64,000 bases of DNA, taken from assembly GCF_900172325.1 (NCBI RefSeq), contig NZ_FWFR01000001.1:1814335-1878334 (forward strand). Direction: 5' to 3'. The notes beneath the pieces are model-generated. The model saw nothing but the letters and a program-made list of their open reading frames with translations. It made no database searches and had not been told where the DNA came from. Positions 25,645-35,713 of this stretch are shown here, in pieces; within the stretch, counting starts at the first letter, position 1; every line of letters starts with the position of its first letter. This stretch comes from Oceanibacterium hippocampi. Its GTDB lineage: Bacteria; Pseudomonadota; Alphaproteobacteria; Sneathiellales; Sneathiellaceae. Both the position numbers and the translations under genes were made by a program.

Positions 25645-26970
25645 TCACTTCACCGGGACCGTGGTCCGCCCGACGCTGACATAGCGGAAGCCGGCCTCGG
25701 CCATCCATTCCGGCTTGTAGATGTTGCGCAGGTCGATCATGACCGGCTGCTTCATCAGCTTCTTGACCCGGTCGAGGTCGAGGGCGCGGAACTGGTTCCA
25801 CTCGGTGATGATGACCAGCGCGTCGGCGCCCTTCATGGTGTCGTAGGCGCTGTGGCAATAGAGAAGGCCGTCGAGCGCCTCGTTCTTGGCCGCCTCGTCC
25901 ATGCCTTCCGGATCGTAGGCATGGATGTTGGCGCCCATCTCGAGCAGGGCCGGCAGGATGCCGACGCTCGGGCTTTCCCGCATGTCGTCGGTGTTTGGCT
26001 TGAAGGTCAGGCCGAGCACGGCGAGGGTCTTGCCGTTGACGTCGCCGTCGCAGGCCGCGACGATCTTCTCGACCATGCGGGCGCGGCGATCCTCGTTGAT
26101 CTGCACCACCGCCTCGATGATGTGCTGCGGCACGCCGGACTTGCGCGCGGTCGAGACCAGCGCGCGGGTGTCCTTCGGGAAGCAGGAGCCGCCGAAACCC
26201 GGCCCCGGATGGAGGAACTTCGAGCCGATCCGGCCGTCGAGGCCGATGCCCTTGGCGAGCTGCTGGATGTCGGCGCCGACCGCCTCGCAGAGATCCGCCA
26301 TCTGGTTGATGAAGGAGATCTTGGTGGCAAGGAAGCCGTTGGCCGCGTACTTGATCAGTTCGGAGGTCTCGAGCGTGGCGAACACCACCGGCGTCTCGTT
26401 CAGGAACAGCGGCCGGTAGATCTCCCGCATGACCTCGCGGGCGCGCTCGTTCTCGACGCCGCAGACCACCCGGTCGGGCCGCATGAAATCCTCGATTGCC
26501 GCGCCCTCGCGCAGGAATTCCGGGTTCGACGCGATGTCGAAGCTGGCCCCGCCGGAGGCCTTCTCGATCTCTTCCTTGACCTTGCGGCCGGTGCCGACCG
26601 GGACCGTCGACTTGGTGACGACGACGGTATAGCCGTCGAGGGCGCCGGCGATCTCGCGGGCCGCGTCGAAGACGTAGGTAAGGTCGGCCTCGCCGTCGCC
26701 GCGGCGACTCGGCGTGCCGACGGCGATGAAGACCGCGTCGGCCTTCGGCACCGCGTCCTTCAGGTCGGTGGTGAAATGCAGCCGGTCGGCGCGGACGTTG
26801 CGCTCGACAAGCGCTTCCAGTCCCGGCTCGTAAATCGGGATCTTGCCGTCCTTGAGCTTGGCGATCCGGTCGGCATCCTTGTCGACACAGACGACATCAT
26901 GGCCGAATTCGGAAAAGCAGGCGCCCGAAACCAGGCCGACGTAGCCGGTGCCGATCATTGCGACATGCAT
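25645..26970 (-). CDS. ugd: UDP-glucose 6-dehydrogenase
   Basis: A 441-residue enzyme that oxidises UDP-glucose to UDP-glucuronate using two NAD. The N-terminal Rossmann motif is GTGYVG (7-12). The catalytic cysteine is Cys263 in GFGGSCFPKDT. Central substrate residues appear in ASNPEFLREG and a C-terminal domain binds the UDP part. CGARGCAC-like spacing upstream of the ATG at 26970 gives a modest ribosome site. Its stop is 13 bases before the phosphohexomutase start and galU lies 33 bases upstream, so the three form one operon for UDP-glucuronate, used in capsule, exopolysaccharide or lipid A decoration. Confidence 0.95.
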   Translation of the reverse strand: MHVAMIGTGYVGLVSGACFSEFGHDVVCVDKDADRIAKLKDGKIPIYEPGLEALVERNVRADRLHFTTDLKDAVPKADAVFIAVGTPSRRGDGEADLTYVFDAAREIAGALDGYTVVVTKSTVPVGTGRKVKEEIEKASGGASFDIASNPEFLREGAAIEDFMRPDRVVCGVENERAREVMREIYRPLFLNETPVVFATLETSELIKYAANGFLATKISFINQMADLCEAVGADIQQLAKGIGLDGRIGSKFLHPGPGFGGSCFPKDTRALVSTARKSGVPQHIIEAVVQINEDRRARMVEKIVAACDGDVNGKTLAVLGLTFKPNTDDMRESPSVGILPALLEMGANIHAYDPEGMDEAAKNEALDGLLYCHSAYDTMKGADALVIITEWNQFRALDLDRVKKLMKQPVMIDLRNIYKPEWMAEAGFRYVSVGRTTVPVK

Positions 26971-27003
26971 GGGAAGTGCCTCGTGAGTTTGATTTTTGGA
27001 CGG

Positions 27004-27882
<879 letters not shown>

Positions 27883-27888
27883 GACGCC

Positions 27889-27912
27889 CTTGTGTAACGG
27901 TTTGTGTTACGG
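27889..27912. repeat. Tandem 12-base repeat immediately upstream of galU
   Basis: CTTGTGTAACGG (27889-27900) is followed directly by TTTGTGTTACGG (27901-27912), matching at 10 of 12 positions. The core GTGTWACGG is shared. It lies 6 to 30 bases ahead of the galU start, within the probable leader or promoter. The rest of the gap to the J-protein stop at 27989 shows an AT-rich patch (TTATGTAAGCAATACGTTAAG) and no definite promoter. It might be a binding site for a regulator, but could be chance. Confidence 0.4.
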
Positions 27913-27988
27913 CTGGGTAAACGTGGCGCCGGTTTTGCCACGCACCCTGTTATGTAAGCAATACGTTAAGGAGCTGTTGCGTCACCAC

Positions 27989-28720
27989 TCAAGGTCCCAG
28001 CAACAAGTCCTTGGCAGCGTTGATTTTCGCGGCGAGATAGCTCGAACCGCCGTGATCCGGGTGCAGTTTCTTCATCAGCCGCCGATGGGCTTCGCGAATC
28101 GCCTCTCCGTCGGCTCCCGGTTCGAGGTCGAGGATCTCGTAGGCCTCCTCGACCGTCATCGCCCCGGACCCGCTCGCCGCGCCGGACCCGCCGGCGCCCG
28201 GCCCGGCGCTCGCCCGTTCATGCCAGTCCGGGCCATGCACGCGGTCGAGGTAGGAAGTGACGAGCGCCGCCGACTGTTCGTCGTCGCGGCATTCGCCGAG
28301 CAGCGCGACCAGCTCCGCCTCGCTGAGAGTGGCGAGACCGCGGCCGGCGAAGCGTCCCTGCAGGATCTCGCCCCCGATCTCGCCGGTATCGTGGTCGAGA
28401 CGCATCCTGAGCCAGGCCGTCTCGACATCCGAGGTCTGCCCGGGGGAGGGCTTCCGGCCGAACCCGCCCATCCGGCCGAGGCCGCCCGGAAAGCCGATCC
28501 GCGGCCCCTTGCCGAGGACGACCGGAATCAGCGCGATGACCGGGAGCGCGAGACCGAAGCGGCCGGTGACGAGCAGGAAGACCGCGAGCACGCCGAGCAC
28601 GCCCACGCTGCCGAAGCGGACGATGCGGGTGAGTTTCTTGGTATCCGCCTCGACGAAGGCCTTGAGCCCGATCAGCAGGGCGAGCAGCAGCGAGATCCCG
28701 AGGATGAAATAGGCGATCAT
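27989..28720 (-). CDS. Membrane-anchored J-domain protein
   Basis: A 243-residue protein with two or three N-terminal membrane helices (about residues 1-20 and 38-70), a charged linker and a C-terminal J domain (188-243). The HPD triad that activates Hsp70 ATPase is at 220-222 (KLHPDHGG). Helix II is REAHRRLMK. This layout, with the J domain at the C-terminus behind a membrane anchor, recalls mitochondrial Tim14-like proteins and alphaproteobacterial relatives. The gene follows the VWA gene by ten bases. It probably recruits DnaK to the membrane for a partner not known here. Confidence 0.82.
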   Translation of the reverse strand: MIAYFILGISLLLALLIGLKAFVEADTKKLTRIVRFGSVGVLGVLAVFLLVTGRFGLALPVIALIPVVLGKGPRIGFPGGLGRMGGFGRKPSPGQTSDVETAWLRMRLDHDTGEIGGEILQGRFAGRGLATLSEAELVALLGECRDDEQSAALVTSYLDRVHGPDWHERASAGPGAGGSGAASGSGAMTVEEAYEILDLEPGADGEAIREAHRRLMKKLHPDHGGSSYLAAKINAAKDLLLGP

Positions 28721-28730
28721 CGAACCCTGG

Positions 28731-29435
28731 TCACTTTATCTGACGAGCGATCATCAGTGGCGCGCCGCCCTGCTTTCGCGACAGGTCCTCGAGTGCCTTG
28801 CGTCCGCCCGCCGCGTAAACGGCAACCGCGCGCAAGAGTTCCCGGAGCGCGCCGGCACTCGCCCCGTCGAACGGACAATAGGCGCCGCCGGACAATCGCG
28901 CCATCTGTTCGAAGGCCGCCCGGGCGATCGGATCGGGGCCTTCGTGAAACAGGAAGATCGGCACGCCCAGCATGCCGAGCTTGCCGGCCAGGTGACAGAG
29001 CTCGTCGACATCCTCCTCCATGCAGTCGCCGACGAAGATCAGCGCGTTGACGCGTTTCGCCTCGGTTTCCTTGATTGTCTTGTTGAGCACGCGGCCGATC
29101 TGGGTCTGGCCGCCGAGGCAGCGCACCCGCTGCATGTAGCCGATCATCGATTCGGCGCTTGCCACCCAGGGGGTCGCCTTGCATTCGCCGAAACCGCGGT
29201 AGAACAGCAGCTTGACGTCGAGGCCGCCGAGCTCGGCGGCGGCGGTGAACATCTCAGCCTGCTGGTGGCAGGCGCGGTCCCATGTCGCCTGCCGGCTCGC
29301 CGTCGCGTCGAGCGCGAACATCAGCCGGCCGCGCCCGGCGGCGCCGGTCGGCGGCAGGGTCGCGAGCTTGTCGAGAAACGCATCGACCTCGTTTCGTGAA
29401 CTCTTTGCGCCCTTGGGCGCGACTTCCCTCGCCAT
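28731..29435 (-). CDS. VWA domain-containing protein
   Basis: A 234-residue soluble protein with a von Willebrand A fold. The MIDAS metal site is visible as DATAS (D43, T45, S47), with a threonine in [10 protein letters not shown] and an aspartate in [21 protein letters not shown] lies between them. The ATG at 29435 gives a natural start; an upstream in-frame start at 29501 adds poorly conserved residues. It precedes a membrane J-protein gene on the same strand, separated by ten bases, so the two probably act together. A role in metal-dependent protein binding is likely, but its partner is unknown. Confidence 0.8.
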   Translation of the reverse strand: MAREVAPKGAKSSRNEVDAFLDKLATLPPTGAAGRGRLMFALDATASRQATWDRACHQQAEMFTAAAELGGLDVKLLFYRGFGECKATPWVASAESMIGYMQRVRCLGGQTQIGRVLNKTIKETEAKRVNALIFVGDCMEEDVDELCHLAGKLGMLGVPIFLFHEGPDPIARAAFEQMARLSGGAYCPFDGASAGALRELLRAVAVYAAGGRKALEDLSRKQGGAPLMIARQIK

Positions 29436-29564
29436 AGACCTGATCGGTTCCCTTGTTTCACCTCCCGTAAAGATGGTCCTTTCCGTGGCCGCTGCCAACA
29501 ATGCCGCGCGATCAGGATGTCGCGGCTTGCGGCGAGGGTGCGGGGCAGGCGATGCGTCGCGGGC

Positions 29565-31109
29565 TCAGACGAAGGCGTCGGGGACGGCCGCTTTCTTCCC
29601 GGCGACGAAGGCGTCGAGCGCTTCCGCCTTGCCCGGGTCGAGGTCCGGCGCCTGGTATTCGGCAAGCAGCTTCTTCCAGCGCTTGTTAGCGCGCTGCGGC
29701 AGATCCATGCCGCCTTCCGCGTCCCATTGCTCGTAGGAATTGTTGTCGGCGATCGGCGAGCGGTAGAAGGCGCTTTCGAAATTCGCCTGGGTATGCGCGC
29801 AGCCGAGATAATGCCCGCCGGGCCCGACCTCGCGGATTGCCGAGAGCGCCTGGCCGTTCTCGCTGGTGTCGACGCCGCCGGCGAGGATTTCCATCATCGC
29901 CAGCTGGTCGGCGTCCATGATCAGCTTCTCGTAGGAGGAAACCAGCCCGCCTTCCAGCCAGCCGGCGGCGTGGAGGGTGAAGTTGACCCCGCCGAAGACC
30001 GTCGGCAGCAGGGTCTGCATGCTTTCGAAGGCGGCCTGTGCGTCGGGCAGCTTGGAGGCGCAGAGCGAGCCGCCGGAACGGAACGGCAGGTTGAGCCGGC
30101 GGGCAAGCTGGGCGGCGCCGAACAGCACCATCGTCGGTTCCGGCGTGCCGAAGGTCGGCGCCCCCGACTGCATCGAGATCGAACTGGCGAAGGTTCCGAA
30201 GACAACCGGCGCGCCGGGCCGGCAGAGCTGGGTGAAGGCCATGCCGGCAAGCGCCTCGGCAAGGATCTGGGTGAGCGTGCCGACGACCGTCACCGGGCTC
30301 ATTGCGCCGGCCAGGATGAACGGGCTGATCACCGTCGCCTGGTTGGCCCTGGCGTAGACCTTGAGCGCGCCGAGCATGGTCGAATCGAAGACCAGGGGCG
30401 AATTCGCATTGATCAGGTTGATCAACACGGTGTTCTGGTCGACGAAATCCCGGCCGAACAGGATCTCGCACATCGCCACCGAATCGGCGGCCCGGTCGGG
30501 CGCCGTCACCGATCCCATGAAGGGTTTGTCGGAATAGCGGATATGGGCATGCACCATGTCGAGGTGGCGCTTGTTGACCGGCAGGTCGACCGGCTCGCAG
30601 ACCGTGCCGCCGGAATGATGCAGCGAGGGCAGGGCGTAGGCGAGCTTCACGAAGTTGCGGAAGTCGGCGATCGTGCCATAGCGCCGGCCACCTTCCAGGT
30701 CGCGCACGAACGGCGGGCCGTAGACCGGCGCGAAGACCGTGTTGCTACCACCGATGGTGACGTTGCGGGCCGGGTTGCGGGCATGCTGGACGAATTGCGA
30801 CGGTGCCGTCTGCAGCAGGGTGCGGCAGAGCCCCTTCGGGAAATGCACCCGTTCGCCCTGGACGTCGGCACCGGCATCGTGCCAGAGCTTCAGCGCCTCC
30901 TCGTCCTCGCGGAACTCGATGCCGATTTCCTCCAGCACCGTGTCGGCATTGGCCTCGATCATCTCCAGCGCCGCGTCGTCGAGGATCTCGGTGAGCGGGA
31001 TCCGGCGCTGGATATAGGGGGCATGGACGGTCGTCGGGTCCTTGCGCGCGGCGTGCCGGGCGTCTCGCCCGCCACGCCGGCCGGCGGATTTCTCTCTCGC
31101 CTCGCTCAT
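29565..31109 (-). CDS. MttB-family (trimethylamine/betaine-type) methyltransferase, non-pyrrolysine
   Basis: A 514-residue protein of the MttB superfamily, which moves a methyl group from a quaternary or tertiary amine to a corrinoid protein. Segments such as YTPPFVRDL-like YGPPFVRDLEGG, VFDSTMLGAL and GAPTFGTPEP agree with the family. There is no in-frame TAG, so it lacks the pyrrolysine of true trimethylamine methyltransferases. Non-pyrrolysine members include glycine betaine methyltransferases. No corrinoid protein or second methyltransferase gene is nearby. A BCCT carrier and a dimethylglycine-type dehydrogenase lie 27 kb away, compatible with a betaine role, but the substrate is unproven. 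Confidence 0.85.
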   Translation of the reverse strand: MSEAREKSAGRRGGRDARHAARKDPTTVHAPYIQRRIPLTEILDDAALEMIEANADTVLEEIGIEFREDEEALKLWHDAGADVQGERVHFPKGLCRTLLQTAPSQFVQHARNPARNVTIGGSNTVFAPVYGPPFVRDLEGGRRYGTIADFRNFVKLAYALPSLHHSGGTVCEPVDLPVNKRHLDMVHAHIRYSDKPFMGSVTAPDRAADSVAMCEILFGRDFVDQNTVLINLINANSPLVFDSTMLGALKVYARANQATVISPFILAGAMSPVTVVGTLTQILAEALAGMAFTQLCRPGAPVVFGTFASSISMQSGAPTFGTPEPTMVLFGAAQLARRLNLPFRSGGSLCASKLPDAQAAFESMQTLLPTVFGGVNFTLHAAGWLEGGLVSSYEKLIMDADQLAMMEILAGGVDTSENGQALSAIREVGPGGHYLGCAHTQANFESAFYRSPIADNNSYEQWDAEGGMDLPQRANKRWKKLLAEYQAPDLDPGKAEALDAFVAGKKAAVPDAFV

Positions 31110-31263
31110 CCCGTCTCTCCCTGTCAGCGGATGCCGAGACCCATATTGCGAGGCGGTCGCACGGCCGTGATAGCTGAAATGCGACCCGGCGCGTCGCAGG
31201 CAGCGGAGGGGCGGCCGCCGGCTGTCGATTGTCGGCGCGCGGCCCGGCGTCTAGACTGGGTTC

Positions 31264-32943
31264 ATGAGCGATGCGACATGCAATTTGCCGGGCAGGCTGA
31301 CGGGTCGATGGTGCGGCCTGGTGCTGGCGCTGGCACTGGTGGTCCTGGGATCGTTGCCGGTCGCGTCGCCGGGCCGGGCTGCCGGCGCCGACGGGGCGCT
31401 CGCCGAATTCGGCCGCTACCGGGCGCTGGTGATCGGCATCAACGCCTACCGGACGCTGCCCCCGCTCGAGACCGCGGTCAACGATGCCAGCGCCGTGCAC
31501 GACCTGCTCTCGCGGCGCTACGGCTTCCAGTCGGACCTGCTGCTCAACCCGAGCCGCTACGACCTGGTGCGCGCGCTCGACCGGCTCCGCGCCGAACTCG
31601 GCGAGGACGACAACCTGCTGATCTATTATGCCGGGCACGGCGTCCTCGACGAGGCGACGGACGAGGGCTTCTGGCTGCCCATCGATGCCGAGGAGGACAG
31701 CCAGGCCAACTGGGTCGCGGTCTCCACGATCACCCGGACGCTGAAGGCGATCGTCGCCAAGCATGTGCTGGTGGTCTCCGATTCCTGCTATTCCGGGGCG
31801 CTGACCCGCGATGTTCCGGCGCTGCTCGCGACCGGCGGCGACCGCATGGCCGAACTGCGGCGGATCGCGAGGAAGCGGGCCCGGAAGACGCTCACCTCAG
31901 GCGGGATCGAACCGGTGGCAGACGGCGGCGGCGACGGTCATTCGGTCTTCGCCCGCGCTTTCCTCGACATCCTTGCCGCGAACGAGGAGGTGCTGGACGG
32001 GCACGGTCTCTACACCCGGCTCCGCCGGCCGGTGATCCTGAATTCGGATCAGACGCCGCGCTATGCCGATATCCGGAACTCCGGCGACCAGGGCGGCGAT
32101 TTCCTGTTCATCCCGCTGTCCGCCGCGCCGACGCTCGCCTCGGCTGACGCGGCGCCGGCCGCCGCCCCGCCGGCCGCGGTCGACGAGCGGATTCTGGAAC
32201 TGGCCTTCTGGGACTCGGTCCAGGCAAGCGACGATCCGGCCCTGCTGCAGACCTATCTCAACCGCTATCCGGAAGGCGTCTTCGCTGAACTCGCGACAGT
32301 AAGGATCGCCACACTGAAGGAAAGCGGCAAGACCGCCACGACCCGCGCCGCGCCGGCCAATCCGGCGCTTGTCCACGAGAAGGCGGATGCGCCCGATCCG
32401 CTGGAAGAGGCGCTCTGGCAGGCGGTCGAGGGCAGCACGCTTCCCTCCGTGGTGCAGGCCTACCTGGACGCCTATCCGCAAGGCCGCTACGCGGCGCTCG
32501 CCCAGGTGAAGCTGCTGGAATTGCAGGCGAAAGCGGCGCCCGAACCCGCGACGTCCGCCCCGGCCGCCTCGACGGCGACGCTGGCGCCCATCGCGCCCAT
32601 CGCGCCCATCGCGCCGTCGGCGCCGGTCGAGACGCCCGGCGCTGAAGTCTGGCGGCTCCGCCTGGCGCTCTCCGGCGACGGCAGCGCCGTACGGGTCTTC
32701 GAGGGCGATATCGCGCTTCCGGAGGGGCGCTCGGAAACCGACATCGCGCTCGGCGCCGAGACGCTCCGGCTGTCCGCCCAGCGGACCGGCCGGCGACTCG
32801 TTCTCAAGGGCCGGGTCGAGGGCGGCGAGGGCGCGCCGTCGCGCTTCTACCAGCAGCTTGCCGTCGAGGGCGGGCGGGTCGAGAAGCGCTTCACCGCGGA
32901 TGCCTCGACCGCGATCCGCTTCGAACTGCTGCTGACGCGGTAG
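31264..32943 (+). CDS. Secreted caspase-like (peptidase C14) protein with repeats
   Basis: A 559-residue protein with a signal peptide of about 40 residues. A caspase-like domain (about 50-285) has the catalytic His125 in YYAGHG and Cys175 in SDSCYSG. Two similar helical segments follow, around 309-353 and 380-421, each with an FW/LW start and a YLxxYPxGxxAxLA core. An Ala/Pro-rich hinge with perfect nine-base DNA repeats (about 441-454) leads into a C-terminal beta-rich domain. The same arrangement is common in alphaproteobacterial caspase-family proteins. Its cleavage targets are unknown. It ends five bases before a convergent methyltransferase gene. Confidence 0.85.
   Translation: MSDATCNLPGRLTGRWCGLVLALALVVLGSLPVASPGRAAGADGALAEFGRYRALVIGINAYRTLPPLETAVNDASAVHDLLSRRYGFQSDLLLNPSRYDLVRALDRLRAELGEDDNLLIYYAGHGVLDEATDEGFWLPIDAEEDSQANWVAVSTITRTLKAIVAKHVLVVSDSCYSGALTRDVPALLATGGDRMAELRRIARKRARKTLTSGGIEPVADGGGDGHSVFARAFLDILAANEEVLDGHGLYTRLRRPVILNSDQTPRYADIRNSGDQGGDFLFIPLSAAPTLASADAAPAAAPPAAVDERILELAFWDSVQASDDPALLQTYLNRYPEGVFAELATVRIATLKESGKTATTRAAPANPALVHEKADAPDPLEEALWQAVEGSTLPSVVQAYLDAYPQGRYAALAQVKLLELQAKAAPEPATSAPAASTATLAPIAPIAPIAPSAPVETPGAEVWRLRLALSGDGSAVRVFEGDIALPEGRSETDIALGAETLRLSAQRTGRRLVLKGRVEGGEGAPSRFYQQLAVEGGRVEKRFTADASTAIRFELLLTR
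32584..32610 (+). repeat. Three perfect nine-base tandem repeats in the caspase gene
   Basis: GCGCCCATC occurs three times without change, followed by a degenerate copy GCGCCGTCG. They encode an Ala-Pro-Ile hinge in the linker before the C-terminal domain of the caspase-like protein. Such in-frame repeats can gain or lose copies and so alter linker length. No other function is apparent. Confidence 0.7.
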
Positions 32944-32948
32944 GGCCG

Positions 32949-33764
32949 CTACCGGCCCGATATCTCCGGGACGCGCGCCTTCGCGGCCCAGGCTCTTGCG
33001 GCCAGGAGGATTTCCCCGTCGGGACCGGTCGGCAGCCGGGCCCGGACGGCGTCCCGCAGCCGATTGCGCGCATCGTCGCCGAGCGACAGGCAATATTTCG
33101 GCGCGGAGCCGGTACCGCCCAGGAATGGCGCCCAGTAATCATCGAAGCTTGCGAACGCCGTCGGAATGTCGATCGGTCGCACCTCGATCTCGGTCAGACC
33201 GGCACTCGCGAAGAGTTCGGACAGCGGGCCAGGGCGACAAACGGGCGCCTTCACACCGTCATCATATTCACTCGCGCGGGGATCCAGCGCGGTGGCGGCA
33301 TCGAAGAAATGACGCATTACCTGCATGTGGCCGGCATAGTCCCACACGTACAGCGCCACCATGCCCTCCGGTCGGACCACGCGGACCATTTCCCGCACGG
33401 CAGCGATCTTGTCGGGCAGGAAATTGAGAACAAGGCCGGAGACCGCGATGTCGAAGGCGCCGTCGTCCTCCGGGAGCGCCTGCGCATCTCCCGGCCTGAA
33501 CGAGACACGGGGATCGTCGCATCGGGCGCGGGCGGTCTGAAGAAACATGTCGGAGCTGTCGATCGCGACCACGCGCGCCGGTTCACAGGTGTCGAGCACG
33601 GTCGACGTCAGCACACCGGTCCCACAGCCGATGTCGAGCCAGCTTGCTCCCGGCGGCGCGGCAACCCAGGCGGTGAAGTGCGGGGCGATCCTCCGGCTCC
33701 ACCGGCCCATGTATCGCTCATACGCGTCGGCGCCGCCCCAAAGGTCGGGTTGCACTGTCGGCAT
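32949..33764 (-). CDS. Class I SAM-dependent methyltransferase
   Basis: A 271-residue methyltransferase with motif I WLDIGCGTGVL, an acidic residue at the end of strand two in VVAIDSSDM, and FRPGDAQALP as the motif that contacts adenine. FDIAVSGLVLNFLPD follows. It resembles ubiquinone/menaquinone-type and small-molecule methyltransferases, but the acceptor is unknown. A good ribosome site (GGGAGGG) lies ahead of the ATG at 33764. A TATACT-like -10 is present near 33800 on the minus strand without a clear -35. It is convergent with the caspase gene. Confidence 0.85.
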   Translation of the reverse strand: MPTVQPDLWGGADAYERYMGRWSRRIAPHFTAWVAAPPGASWLDIGCGTGVLTSTVLDTCEPARVVAIDSSDMFLQTARARCDDPRVSFRPGDAQALPEDDGAFDIAVSGLVLNFLPDKIAAVREMVRVVRPEGMVALYVWDYAGHMQVMRHFFDAATALDPRASEYDDGVKAPVCRPGPLSELFASAGLTEIEVRPIDIPTAFASFDDYWAPFLGGTGSAPKYCLSLGDDARNRLRDAVRARLPTGPDGEILLAARAWAAKARVPEISGR

Positions 33765-33902
33765 CGGAACGCCCTCCCGCTCCGGTTCATACCGCCAGCG
33801 AGTATAGCCGATTCCGGGCCGGCAGACGGGGTCTCGATCGCATCGCCCGCGGCCATCGCGAGCCTAGCGGAAGGGTCGGGTGCCGCCGCCCGGGTCCCGA
33901 TC

Positions 33903-34823
33903 CTAGGATTGCTCGGGGCAGCCGTTGTCCTGGGTGAACAGTGACACGAGGAAATCGACGAAGGCGCGGGTGTTGGGCGAGATGCGGTGGCCGTGCGGAT
34001 AGACCGCGTAGAGCGCGGTATCCTGCGTGGTCGGGCTGACCTCGTACTGGTCGAGGACGCGGACGAGGTCGCCGTTGGCGATTGCCTGACGGGCCATCCA
34101 TTCCTGCGTGACCATGATCCCGAGGCCGTTGACGGCAGCCTTCATCAGCACGGTGCTGCTGCTCGTCTGCATGTTGCCCGAGACGCTGATTTCCATGCTC
34201 TTGCCGTCCCAGGCGAAGGCCCAGGTGCTGCGGTAATGGGCGCCCTTGTAGATCAGGCAGTTGTGTTCGGCGAGTTCGGCCGGATGTTTCGGCGTGCCAT
34301 GCTCGGCGAAATAGGCCGGGCTGCCGCAGACGACGCGATGGCTCTTGCTCAGGCGTCGGGCGACATTGCTCGAATCGTCCAGCTTGCCGAGCCAGACGGC
34401 GACGTCGATCTGGTTCTTGATCAGGTCGATGGTCTCGTCGCTGAGCTGGATATCGAGCGAGAGTTCCGGGTTTTCGCGCAGGAAGCGCGGGATCTCCGGC
34501 AGGATCACCTCGGTCGCGACCGAGGTGCGCAGCTGGACGCGCAGCATGCCCTTGACGCTCTTCTGATAGGACGAGACGTCGGTATTGATATTGTCTATCC
34601 GGCCGATGACGCCGGCCATCTGCTGGTAATAGAGATGGCCAGGGTCGGTCAGGTTCTGTGTCCGCGTGGTCCGGTTGATCAGGCGAACGCCGAGCAGTTT
34701 CTCGAGCGCGCCGACCTGGCGCGCGATCGAGCTGGCGGTCGTGTTCTTCTGCCGGGCGACGGCGGAGAAGCTGCCCGCCTCGACGACCTGCAAAAAGGTC
34801 CGGATACAGGTCAGCTCATCCAT
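33903..34823 (-). CDS. LysR-family transcriptional regulator
   Basis: A 306-residue LysR-type regulator. The N-terminal winged helix is clear, with IRTFLQVVEAGSFSAVARQ and SSIARQVGALEKLLGVRL followed by RTTRTQNLTDPG. The effector-binding domain covers residues 90-300. It is the last gene of a minus-strand series that includes an SDR gene (57 bases upstream), a flavin reductase, a crotonase, a dehydrogenase and a TRAP/TAXI importer. It may regulate that block, but LysR proteins usually control genes next to their own start, and here there is no divergent gene. The effector is unknown. Confidence 0.88.
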   Translation of the reverse strand: MDELTCIRTFLQVVEAGSFSAVARQKNTTASSIARQVGALEKLLGVRLINRTTRTQNLTDPGHLYYQQMAGVIGRIDNINTDVSSYQKSVKGMLRVQLRTSVATEVILPEIPRFLRENPELSLDIQLSDETIDLIKNQIDVAVWLGKLDDSSNVARRLSKSHRVVCGSPAYFAEHGTPKHPAELAEHNCLIYKGAHYRSTWAFAWDGKSMEISVSGNMQTSSSTVLMKAAVNGLGIMVTQEWMARQAIANGDLVRVLDQYEVSPTTQDTALYAVYPHGHRISPNTRAFVDFLVSLFTQDNGCPEQS

Positions 34824-34879
34824 GACGGGACCCCGGCAGCGGCTCGGGAACGGTCTCGTGGTCGGACCGGGTCATGCCC

Positions 34880-35656
34880 CTAATCCTGCCGCACGCCGCC
34901 ATACATCTGCCAGCCGCAGGACGCCTCCCAGCCGCAATCGATGACCAGGTTGGTGCCGGTGATCGCCGAGGCCCGGTCGGACGCCAGGAACTCGATGCCT
35001 TCCGCGACCTCGGAGGGCTCGGCGCCGCGGCCGAGCGCGGTGAAGTCGCCCGGATTGCCGGCGTAGCGGCCGCCGGTCCTCTGCCGTTCGAGGATGCGCG
35101 GGACCAGGGTCAGGCCGGGCGAGACGCAGTTCACGCGCACGCCGGAACGACCCCATTCGCCGGCCAGCGACTTGGTCATGTTGATGATCGCCGCCTTGCT
35201 CGGCCCGTAGGCATGCAGGGGATTGCCGGACAGCCCCGCGATCGAGCCGATGTTCACGATGCTGCCGCGGCCTTGCGCGGCCATCGCGGTGCCGAAGGTG
35301 CGGTTGGCAAAATAGGTGCCGTCGAGGTTGACCGCGAAGATCCGCCGCCAGGTCTCGAGTTCGAGCTTCTCGGCCGGTCCCTTGACCTGGAAGGTCCCGG
35401 ACGAGACGACGAGCGCGTCGACCGGGCCGAGCGCGCTCTCGATCTCCCGGGACAGTCCGGTCACCTGGTCGTAGTCGGAAACATCGAGCGCGAACGCCGT
35501 CCCGCCGAGCGAACCGGCGACGGCCTGCGCATTGGCAAGGTCCAGGTCGACCACGGCAAGCGCCCAGCCGCGCTCCGCCATCAGCCGGCAGCAGGCGGCG
35601 CCGATGCCGTTGCCGCCGCCGATGACCACGGCGAGTTTTCTTTTCTCAGTTCCCAT
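34880..35656 (-). CDS. SDR-family oxidoreductase
   Basis: A 258-residue short-chain dehydrogenase. The nucleotide loop is VIGGGNGIG, with VVDLDLANAQ behind. The catalytic Tyr-x3-Lys is YGPSKAA and a serine precedes it in NIGSIAGLSG. A second ATG, at 35671, would add five residues; I prefer 35656 because GGGAA lies at a better distance. NAD is likely because the second strand ends in Asp. It belongs to the minus-strand block of the catabolic locus. It may oxidise a hydroxyacyl or alcohol intermediate, but the substrate is unknown. Confidence 0.85.
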   Translation of the reverse strand: MGTEKRKLAVVIGGGNGIGAACCRLMAERGWALAVVDLDLANAQAVAGSLGGTAFALDVSDYDQVTGLSREIESALGPVDALVVSSGTFQVKGPAEKLELETWRRIFAVNLDGTYFANRTFGTAMAAQGRGSIVNIGSIAGLSGNPLHAYGPSKAAIINMTKSLAGEWGRSGVRVNCVSPGLTLVPRILERQRTGGRYAGNPGDFTALGRGAEPSEVAEGIEFLASDRASAITGTNLVIDCGWEASCGWQMYGGVRQD

Positions 35657-35713
35657 GACGATCGTTCCCATGCCCCGGTATCGCTCGATTGCCCCCGTAC
35701 GCCGTCGCCCGGA

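Noticed and set aside
29565-31109. Pyrrolysine-containing trimethylamine methyltransferase
   Set aside because: The frame is continuous with no in-frame TAG. It is therefore the non-pyrrolysine branch of the family.
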